DNA from: Larix sibirica
Lineage: Eukaryota; Streptophyta; Pinopsida; Pinales; Pinaceae
Assembly: GCA_004151065.3 (NCBI GenBank)
Contig: NWUY0300040714.1
Coordinates: 1-13,275 of the forward strand
Length of the DNA stretch: 13,275 bases
Direction: 5' to 3'
The notes under the pieces were generated by a model. It was not told the DNA's origin and searched no databases. It worked only from the letters and a program-made list of their open reading frames with translations. A program made the position numbers and the translations under genes. Numbering within the stretch: position 1 is the first letter of the stretch; every line of letters starts with the position of its first letter. Below are positions 1-8,080 of the stretch, in pieces.

Positions 1-844
1 CTAGCATATCATTACCTAATGAAATATTGAATTATCCTACAATACAAGATTTATTTGAGTCTAATCCTGAATACTAATGGCTATAGATGAGGCATAATTG
101 CAAATGGTTTCTATAGTTCTCATATTTTATTGAAATTATTTCATTGTACATGGTAAGAAACAAGTATATTTAATCTAGGAATTCACTGCCAACCTTTGGA
201 GTTATTGAATTTCCAAATATGCTCAACTAAGAAATGAAATATAAGATGTGTTATCAAGGAGGAAGGACAACCAAGTTTATTTGGTGATGATATTCATCCT
301 TATTAATATGTTTCCAACGTGATGCCTACATTCTAAACATTGTTATTCCAAGGATGGATCTCCTTTCAACGTTCCTATTTCTTTGACTTTGTTGATATAT
401 GATAAGTATACATATTACAAATATCATGGGTAGAATTCAAGGAGAGCTTATGCTTTTGTTGTAATCCCCAATTTCAATAGGAGGGAAATATTAACAACAT
501 AGTGTCGAGAAACTTGAAGTCCTTTCAAAATTCATATAAAACAGAGGCCTCATAATCAATCTTGAATACAAAATATTTATAGAGTCTTGGTTTCGATTGG
601 CTTGACCATTGGTTTCTTTTATTCCTTCTTGGTGAGAACAATAGAGAAAAAACTCAGAATACTGATTGTTATTTTACTTGTAGCTAGTTGTTGTGTGTAG
701 ACTATGAGTGAGAATAGAGGCCTCGCAACCATTAGAATGATTAAGATCTTTATATATAATTATTATAGAGACCAAAATCCAATTATGAGAAGGATTCATG
801 TTGGTGAAGTGAGTGGAATATAATTCCCTTGTTTATAGAAAATA
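1..844 (+). repeat. Candidate degraded 5' LTR / leader of a retroelement
   Basis: This AT-rich stretch has no coding signal on either strand. It ends directly before a strong tRNA-Met primer-binding site, which is where the 5' LTR of a plant LTR retrotransposon should lie. A TATA-like run (atatttatag, about 570-580) and A-rich tracts near 640-655 would suit an LTR promoter and R/U5 region. I could not align it convincingly with the sequence after 3022, where the matching 3' LTR should begin, and the outer LTR edge is not visible. The assignment is therefore positional inference. It could also be unrelated flanking DNA. Confidence 0.3.
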
Positions 845-856
845 TGGTATCAAAGC
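845..856 (+). other. Primer-binding site for initiator tRNA-Met
   Basis: TGGTATCAAAGC matches the plant retroelement primer-binding site TGGTATCAGAGC at 11 of 12 positions. This site pairs with the 3' end of initiator tRNA-Met to prime minus-strand cDNA synthesis. It sits 17 bases before the ATG of the gag-like frame at 873, which is the expected order. It fixes the element's orientation as plus and places the 5' LTR to its left. Confidence 0.62.
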
Positions 857-1787
857 TATTGAATCCTTGACCATGACACAACTGCCAAAACTTTATAGAC
901 AGAGCATAGGTAAATAAAATAGAGAAACATTAGAAGACATACAATCCATCAATTCTTAGCTTCAAATAGAGAAAAAGAACTTGAAGGAGAAGGTCCAGAT
1001 ATATGATCAATGGATAACAAAGACGGAGAAAAACCTCGAGACCTTGACAAGGATGCTTCCATTACTAAAGAACTAATTTGATGAAAACCAAAGTTCCTTC
1101 ACTATGGTTATCATGTATAATGGGACAATAACAAAGTGCATCTTGTACATGAGAGAAGGTCATTCAAATGGATAGTTGGAAAGAGGACAAGATGATTTAG
1201 ATGAAGGATCAATTGTAGTAGGATATGGTGGAGAAGGACGAAGCAGTGGAAAGTATATAAGTAGTTGTTCAAGATCTCCATGAAGCAAGGATACCTTCCA
1301 TTAGCACTACCAAAGAAAACATCATGATCGAGACCACTATGGTAATATCACTTTTCTTAAACATTCCTCAAGAGCATTCTAGTGAATTTTAATAGGTTCA
1401 AAACTATTATGAAAGATGGGATATGTTGGACAAGGGATAGGAAAGAGAACACAAGGTATCCTTAGACCCATTTTACTTCAACAAAGGGTCAGGAATGAAG
1501 GCCTATTTTTTTATGGTAGAAATAAAAATGCCACAAATACCATGATCACTTTCGTGAAGAAAAGAGATGTTACCATTTTTTCTCACTAATTAGGAGGAAT
1601 ATTAGTAGTGAACAAATATGGAAAAGAAATACCATTTCATAATTATTGTAGTGGATTATATAAGGGAATTGAAGAGAAGAGTTCAAATACTAAACCTACA
1701 CCAACACTTAGAATAACTTACATGATGGTTAGTTGAAACAAGAAGAAGAAGACCAAGAGGTATGCATAAGGTAAGACCTCCATTGTT

Positions 1788-1886
1788 TGTCACTATTGCA
1801 AGAGTAAAGACCATAGAGCTAACCATTGTTGGTACTCAGAGACATGTTCATTTTGTGGGAAGAAGGACACTTCTGTGCAATATTGT
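1788..1886 (+). other. Two adjacent gag zinc knuckles (CCHC and CCTC)
   Basis: In frame +3, bases 1788-1829 encode CHYCKSKDHRANHC, a perfect C-x2-C-x4-H-x4-C knuckle. Five residues later, bases 1845-1886 encode CSFCGKKDTSVQYC, with the same spacing but Thr where the zinc-binding His should be. Both are followed by W-Y, as in many plant gag proteins where the last Cys precedes Trp. Such knuckles bind nucleic acid in the Gag nucleocapsid region. The frame has a TAA at 1767-1769 just upstream and a TGA at 1956-1958 downstream, so this is a relic. The preserved spacing of two knuckles argues strongly against chance. Confidence 0.78.
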
Positions 1887-2039
1887 TGGTATAAGAAAGC
1901 CACATGCTACAAGATATATTTATTTCAAAGGAAGAATGGTAAGAAGACTTCCCCATGAATAAAATGAATTGAGAGACACATGGAGGAAAGGTCTATTTAA
2001 ATAATTCCATCCAATAGTGCCAAGAATATTTTCCACGAG

Positions 2040-2108
2040 TGCAAGTTGTGTGAACATTATGAAGAAAAGTGTTGGTGACTTCATCTAGAGCTTCACCCCA
2101 AGAACTTC
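2040..2108 (+). other. Third, damaged zinc knuckle with LHxELxPKNF tail
   Basis: Frame +3 reads CKLCEHYEEKCW, a stop (TGA 2076-2078), then LHLELHPKNF. This resembles the plant retroelement pattern of a zinc knuckle ending in C-W followed by LHPELRPK. The knuckle is about three residues shorter than C-x2-C-x4-H-x4-C, consistent with a small deletion. It lies in the same frame as the knuckles at 1788 and 1845, supporting one ancestral Gag with at least three knuckles. The comparison is from general familiarity with such proteins, not a search. Confidence 0.5.
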
Positions 2109-2990
2109 ACAACCAAGTGAAGGGTGTGGAGAGTGAATCCTAAATGAGATGAGTAGTTCCTTGACTTGAAAACCCAAGGAGAAAAATATGTTCAAGGAGT
2201 TATAGCATCATAAGATGTTATCTTCACTAATGATGTGGACAATAGGTTAGTGCCAATATCAAGTGAAAACACAATAAAATTATTTCTTTTGATATTGGAA
2301 CAACATAATTCATTCTTGGATATGTTTCATTGATTATTGCAAAAAGGTCAATGACCACGAGGATTCATTAGAATCTAATACATCCACCAATTCAAATAAT
2401 ATGTTGGATAATTCATGAAAGTGGTGGTTTCATGCAAATATTGTCATTGGATTGACATTATTACAACAATAGGGTGCTAGTAATCACTTACATCAATAGA
2501 GGGTAGTTTTCATGTTGGAAAGAAATTGATCAGAATAGAAGAAGGTGGCTCACACCCCCCATGGAATTTCTACGTGATGGCATAGATTTCTAGGATCACA
2601 CTAAACAAGAAGACCATAATTCAACTTGTTCTCATTGACTACCAAGATTGACCATCTTCAAGTATGAAAATGAAAGAGACTTTCACATATAAGATGGTAG
2701 TGAATTAGGGTTGAAGAGTTCATATTTAAATATTGCATTCTGACTAAGACAACTAGAGTCAAGTGAGCGAAATTTTTCACCGTGGGAACAAGAAATCTAG
2801 GAAAGAGAGTCAATGAGCCAACTTTTGCACTATGGGGATAAACAATCTAGTAACTAGAGCCAATGCCATGGTCAAAACCAAATCTAGTAGCTAGATCTAT
2901 AGATAGTCTATGTTCCAAAGAAAAAAACAAAAGCCACATAGATCTAGAGATTGGTCCTCTAATATTTTAGAGAAACAAAACCTCTAATGG

Positions 2991-3021
2991 GGAGGTGTGA
3001 TCCATTTTTTTGGGGGGGGGA
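2991..3021 (+). other. Polypurine-tract-like G run before presumed 3' LTR
   Basis: A GGAGGTGTGA stretch is followed by a T run and then nine consecutive G (3012-3020), after which TGTAGTATTG begins at 3022. A purine-rich tract immediately before a TG dinucleotide is the normal arrangement at the inner edge of a 3' LTR, where plus-strand cDNA synthesis starts. The T run interrupts the purines, so the true tract may instead be the ATGGGGAGG stretch near 2987-2995. The call depends on orientation agreeing with the primer-binding site at 845. Confidence 0.38.
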
Positions 3022-3103
3022 TGTAGTATTGTTGATAAGAGAAATAAATATCTATTTAATGACTTATATTCAAACTTGAGTGACTATAGAATCATCAATT
3101 ATG
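3022..3103 (+). repeat. Presumed start of the 3' LTR, interrupted by the array
   Basis: About 80 non-repetitive bases separate the PPT-like run from the first recognisable unit of the tandem array. If the PPT call is right, this is the first part of the 3' LTR, opening with TG. I found no convincing match to bases 1-844, so either the LTRs have diverged greatly, the 5' copy lies partly outside the window, or the call is wrong. Confidence 0.22.
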
Positions 3104-3268
3104 AATCTAGGAGAATCCCCCTTAATGAGAATATTAATATACAAGAAGGATTGGATCCTAATTAGTGAAAACACTATTTTTAGATAAGGTTCAAATAACC
3201 TTCTTCAAGCTCCCAATTAGAAAGAATAGTAATCTAGAGGAAGTTTAATTTGACCCATCCCTAACATC
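3104..3268. repeat. Outlying diverged units of the 56-bp tandem repeat
   Basis: About three strongly diverged units precede the main array. They keep the landmarks in order: CCCCCTTAATGAGAATATTA, an AAGG/CCTT dyad, then a CTCCC run. The middle unit has a perfect hairpin, AAGGTT (3186-3191) and AACCTT (3197-3202) around a five-base loop. The units are separated from the main array by about 200 bases of non-repeat sequence. Confidence 0.62.
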
Positions 3269-3465
3269 TCACTTGACTATTTTCTAAATGGGAGATAAAT
3301 TTTCTAAAAATTCATGGAAGAAAAACAAAATGAATGGGAGAAGAAATCACTAAAAAGAATGGAAGAGGAAAATAAAATGGGATATGAAATTGCCAAGAAG
3401 AGTGGAATAGGAAATTACTATGCAATACATAAATACTATGGTCATGAAAGAGTTGGTCGACAATT
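3269..3465 (+). other. Non-repeat island in the array, with a 57-codon frame
   Basis: This A- and purine-rich stretch interrupts the tandem array. It contains a short open frame from ATG 3314 to TAG 3485-3487, 57 residues, rich in K, E and N at its start (MEEKQNEWEKKSLKRMEEEN). The last few codons run into the next repeat unit, so the stop is supplied by repeat sequence. The frame may be a fragment of a gag-like coiled coil or simply a chance product of purine-rich DNA. I assign no function. Confidence 0.2.
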
Positions 3466-6400
3466 TATACTGCTCCTCCTTAATTAGAATATTGTGCTTG
3501 GGGAAGTGTTGGATAATCATTCATTAATATTTCCCTTGATGTGTATGATTAGTTTCAAGAAAGGATAGTTCACCCTTAATTTGGTTTGCACTAGATGTGA
3601 ATACTAATATTTTAGAGGGGTAGGTTGACCCTTCCCTAGTGTCCCACTAAACGAGAATTCCAATACTAAATAAAGGTCAACTACCCTTCCCTAGGATCCC
3701 CCAGATACATATATTATGCTTGAGGAAGGGTCATTTGGCCCTTATTTTATCTCCCCCTTGATGTGAATACTATCCTTGAGAAAGGGTTAGTTGACGCTTA
3801 ACTAGGCTCCCTTGTGATGAGATACTAATCATAAGGAAGGTTTGACTTACCCATCCCCAATCCTCCCTAGAGATGAAAATAATATGCTTGAGAAAGTATC
3901 AATCATCCCTTACACAAGCTCCCACACAATGAGAATACTAGGATTGCAAAAAGGTCAATTGACCATACTCTAGGATCCCCCTCGGGGAGAATACTAAGCT
4001 CGAGGAAGGGCCAATCAACCATTCAATGGGCTCCAAATCAAAACAAATACTATGTTTCAAAAAGGGTCAAAAGACCCTTCATAGGTATGACACTCAACAA
4101 TTATACTGATCTTAAGGAAATATTGGTTGACCCTTCCTCAAGATCACCCTAAACATGCCAATACTATCCTTGAGGAAGGTTCCTCTGACCCTTAATCACA
4201 ATATCTCTTGACAATGATACTAATATTGAGGAATGGTCAATTGGCCCTTCTTTGTGCTCCTGTAGAGGAAAATACTATGCTTGAGGGTCATCCAACACTT
4301 ATATGCCCCCCCCCCCCTAATTAGAATACTAGTCTTGCAAAAAGGTTGGTAGACCTTACCATGGTCTCACCCTAAGTGAAAATAATAAGATTGACCCAGG
4401 AATAGATAACCCTTTTTCAAGGGGGGCATATATATGAATACTGCATTTGAGGATGTGTTAGTTGATTCTTCATTGCACTCCCCCTTGATACAAATACTAT
4501 ACTTGAGGAAGGATTGGAACACCATTCACCGAGATCATAATTGATGAGAATACTAATCTTGAGGAAGCATTAGTTGATCCCTTCCTGAGCTCCCCCTAGA
4601 TTAATATTATGCTTCAAGTATTCTTCCCCTAAAATTAAATGTTGCTCTTGACAAAGGGTCAACTGACCCTTCCTTGAGTTCCCCATTGACATGAATACCA
4701 TGCTTGAGGAAGGGTTGGAAAACCCTTCCCTGAGATGCCTCTCTACAACAATACCATCATTGAAAAAGGTTCAATTGACCCTTATTTAGGATCCCAATAA
4801 ATGTGAATACTAAGTTTAAGCAAGAGTTAGTCAACACTTCAGTAATATCTACCTCAACAAAAATTATATGCTCAAGGAAGGGTTAACCTACCCTTCCCTA
4901 GGATCCAATTCGATGAAAATACTAATATTTAGGAAATGTTGGTTGATGCTTCCCTAGGATCCCTCTAGAGGTGAATGCTATGCTTGAGGAAGGGTCAGTT
5001 GACCCTTTCTTAAGATCCCCCTTGATGTGAATATTAAGCTTGAAGAAGGGTCAACTAACCCTTCCAGGGCTCCCCACGATGAGAATATTATACTTGAGGA
5101 ATATTTTTCTACCCTTATATGGGATCCCTCTTAATGAGAATACCAATATTACAGAAGGGTCAACCAACCTTTCCCCGGGGTCCCCCTCAACCAACCCTTC
5201 TTAAGATCTCCCTCAAAATGAATACTAGATTTGAGAAAGGGTTAACTAAAACTTCACCTAACTCCCCCTCAACATAAATAGTATGCTTGAAGATGGTTTG
5301 ACCAACCTTTCATTGGGCTCACCCACGATGAGAATACTAATATTGGAGAAGGGTCAACTAATGCTTCCATGTTCTCCCCCAAGACATGAATACAATGTTT
5401 GATGAAGTATCGAATAATCCTTCTTTTCGCCCATCTTCAATGTAAATTATAAGCCTTAGAAATGCTCAATTAATGCTTCAAAGGGCTCCATCACCATGAG
5501 AATATTTTCCTTGAGGAAGGGTCAATTAACTCATCTCATTCTCACACTAGACATGAATGAAGTGCTTAAGGAAGTGTTGGTAAACCCTTAAAAGGGATCC
5601 TCCTCAATGAGAATACCAAGATTGAGGAAGGGATGACTAACCTTGTCCTAGGATCCACTCAAAGAGAATATAATGCTAGAGTAAGGGTCGATTAACACTT
5701 CCATGTGCTCCCCCTTGACAATAATACTAAGCCTGTGGAAGGATCAATTGACCCCTTTTAGGGCTTCCTCATAGTGAGAATAATATTTTTAGGAAAGGCC
5801 AACCAACCCTTCCCCATGCTCTCCCTCAATGAAAATATTATTACTGAATAAAGTTTTACTTTCCCTTCCCCATGCTTCTCCTAGACATGAATACTATGCT
5901 TGAGTAAGGGTTAGCTAATCCTTCAATGTGCTCCCCCTCAATGAAAATAATATAATACAGGAAGGGTCGATCAAACCTTCTTTTTTATAGCTATAGACTA
6001 AAATATAGTGTACTTGAGGAAGGGTCCTCTTTCCCTTTAATGGTATTCCTCTATGTGAATACTATGCTTTGAAGAAGGGTATATCAACCCTTCCTTAGGC
6101 TCCCTTGCGACAAAAAAAACTAATCTTAAGGATAGGTAGGTTAACCCTTCCAAGGTCTATTGCAACATGAATACTATGCTTGAGGAAGGGTCGACTGACC
6201 ATTCCATGTGGTCACCCTAATGAAAATACTATATTTAGGAAGGGTTGACCAAGACAAGATTACTATGCTTGATGAAGGGTCATTCAACCCTTCCTCAGGC
6301 CTCCTTAATGTGAATACTAGGGTTAAGGACGGATTGGCGAACCCTTCCTTGGGATCCCCTTTGAAGTGAATACTATGGTTAAGGTATCACCGACCAACTC

Positions 6401-7371
6401 TTCCCCATGGTACCCCTTAATGAAAATACTATGCTTGGAGAAAGGTTTATCAACCTTTCCTTATGCTACACCTAAACAAAAATAATATACTTAAGGAAGG
6501 GGAAACTAACCCTTCAATGGTCTCTCCTCAACAATTAGAATACTATGCTTGAGTTAGGTTTGACTTATCCTTCCCCATGGCCCCCCTTAATGAGAATATC
6601 TTGCTAGAGGAAGATTCATATGATGTTTCCTTTTGCTACCTCTATACATGAATACTATGGTTGAGGAAGGGTCAACTAACCCTTGCATGGTCTCTCGTCA
6701 CATGAATATTATCTTTGAGGAAGGGTCGGTAACATATTCCCCAAGCTCCCTTGGAATGGGAATAATAATATTATGGAAGGATTGGTTGACTCTTCGCCAT
6801 GCTACCCCTTAATGGAAATATTATGTTTGTTGAAGGGTTAACTAACACTCCCCTATGCTCAAGATAGACATGAATACTCTATTTAAAGAAGGGTTGGTTG
6901 ACCCTTCATTGGGATCCTAATCGACATGGATACTAAGGTTAAGGAAAGGTTTGTTGACCCTTCCCTAAGACCCCCCTTGATGACAATATATTTTTGAATA
7001 AGGCTCAATGACCCTTACCCATGATTCCTTTCAATGAGAATTCTATGCATACGAACCTGGTCAACACACCCTTCCTCATGCTCCCCCTAGATGTGAACAC
7101 TATGGCAAGGGAAGGATCAGTCAACCTTTCCATTGGTTTCCCTCAACAAGAATAGTATGCTTAAAGAAGGGTTGATTGACCCTTCCCCATGCTCCCCTTA
7201 GACAATAATAGTATTCTTGAGTAAAGGTTCGTAGACCCCTTCACAAACTCCCCTTGACATGAATACTATGCTTGATAAAGGGTCAAGTAACATTTCGTTG
7301 GGATGACTTGTGATGAGAATAGTATGCTCAAGGAAGGGTGGATTGACCCTTCCTTGAACTTGTGATGACAC
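3466..7371. repeat. Tandem array: about 70 units of ~56 bp, each with a dyad
   Basis: The region is an almost uninterrupted head-to-tail array; for example, unit starts at 4973 and 5029 are exactly 56 bases apart. A typical unit reads GAATACTATGCTTGAGG, then the dyad AAGGGTCAATTGACCCTT, then a CC-rich block (often GGGCTCCCCCTTGATGT). Counting dyads by eye gives about 70 units over 3.9 kb. Units are highly diverged from each other, but the two dyad arms and the GAATACTA block remain recognisable nearly everywhere. Some units are truncated, at about 4280, 4600, 5165-5200 and 6237-6262, and one contains a run of 12 C (4306-4317). No reading frame is maintained. The repeat is GC-richer than its flanks. 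It resembles a minisatellite or young satellite; I recognise no named family. Confidence 0.95.
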
Positions 7372-7440
7372 CAATTTTGGAAAGGCTCATAAGACTCCAA
7401 GGTTGAATACTAGAGTTATGACATTATAAAGGAATGTTGA

Positions 7441-7683
7441 GAACATGACATCCTCTCTTTGAAAGCACAGGAAGAGGAAAAAATCCTTGGAGGTAGAGTT
7501 TAACAGTGTGCACCAATATCATAACGACGTGGTGATACAGTACCAAACGATCAGATATTCCTTTCTAAAGAACTAATCCAAAACACTAATGTGAATGAAA
7601 GGCTACAATATGTAGAAGACTTGTTGAAGTCTATTGTTGGGAAGATGAAATATCAAGAAGATACCATTGACATGTTGAAATGA
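7441..7683 (+). pseudogene. Short gag-like coiled-coil relic
   Basis: A frame opening at 7525 and ending at TGA 7681-7683 encodes about 52 residues. It ends in a heptad-like stretch (ERLQYVEDLLKSIVGKMKYQ), typical of a coiled coil. Another frame just upstream reads EVEFNSVHQYHNDVVIQYQ before its stop, suggesting one coding stretch broken by a frameshift near 7530-7560. Composition and coiled-coil character resemble the gag-like frame at 930-1060, and both share the 13-mer CTAAAGAACTAAT, but I cannot show homology. Bases 7372-7440 before it look like a last, badly decayed unit of the tandem array. Confidence 0.33.
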
Positions 7684-7689
7684 GTTGTT

Positions 7690-8080
7690 TTTAGTTGTTG
7701 AAATCTACAAAGTGAGACCTACCCCTAAAATGGGCCCTGCAAGACAATTCATCTAATATTTCTACCCATAAAGCACCAAAATCAATGACAAATTATATAT
7801 TGATTCTTTTTGGATCACTCTTAAATTGGATTCCCACCCCATGAATATTCAATGAGAAGACCAGGATTAAGGTACGTTAATGTGGGCTTGTAATTCTCTA
7901 AGAACCCCAGTAATATGAGCTCACTTCCCCTCTTGAGCGTCTAGCATAGTTTGTTCCTATGTAGAGTGAATAAACAACTTCCTCCCCACTAGATCAGGAA
8001 CACAATCCTTGTGGCTCTCTTTCCCCTATCCACTAGACTAATAACCACTATAAGGAAGTTTCTATCACTTAAGCCTTAAT
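7690..8080 (-). pseudogene. Possible LINE ORF2 start and inter-ORF spacer
   Basis: Reading leftwards after the end of ORF1 at 8081, a ~210-base non-coding spacer leads to a stretch near 7850-7790 whose minus-strand translation contains NIHG, a broken GNPI and KSDPKR. This weakly recalls the start of plant L1 ORF2, where the apurinic endonuclease opens with a WN-RG motif followed by NPIK-like residues. Further left (about 7760-7700) a frame reads DELSCRAHFRGRSHFVDF. No endonuclease catalytic residues and no reverse transcriptase are present. The LINE therefore stops within the first few dozen codons of ORF2, if this is ORF2 at all. Confidence 0.25.

Larger units (their letters stand above)
873..2708 (+). 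pseudogene. Decayed gag-like polyprotein of an LTR retroelement
   Basis: The frame opens at ATG 873, just after the primer-binding site, and can be followed with interruptions to a stop at 2706-2708. Residues from about 930 to 1060 are rich in K, E, Q and L and look like a coiled coil (for example QIEKKNLKEKVQIYDQW). From about 1267 to 1530 the better frame is +1; from about 1740 it returns to +3. Zinc-knuckle-like motifs lie at 1788, 1845 and 2040, all in frame +3, and a CxxC pair at 2433/2442 may be a fourth. Many stops are explicable as C-to-T changes of CAA, CAG or CGA codons, including the TAA at 1767. After 2502 the frame reads GKKLIRIEEGG and HPPWNFYVMA with two stops (2583, 2649); I do not recognise this part. 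Gag packages element RNA in virus-like particles. No reverse transcriptase or integrase follows. Family assignment (Gypsy or Copia) is not possible. Confidence 0.6.

Noticed and set aside
1762-1962. 66-codon plus-strand open frame over the gag knuckles
   Set aside because: The real coding signal (two zinc knuckles) is in a different frame of the same bases; the open frame is a shadow.
2288-2325. Retropepsin-like FDIGTT followed by a broken HNFI-like motif
   Set aside because: It requires a frame different from the gag frame and two indels, and no other protease residues follow. Too weak to call, though its position after the knuckles is right.
3466-7371. CRISPR-like array of short repeats with internal dyads
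   Set aside because: Units are contiguous and degenerate along their whole length, without invariant repeats and unique spacers. The setting is plant transposon DNA with no cas-like genes.
1064-7578. Shared 13-mer CTAAAGAACTAAT at about 1064 and 7566
   Set aside because: A single short match in AT-rich DNA; flanks do not align, so it does not prove the two gag-like pieces are related.
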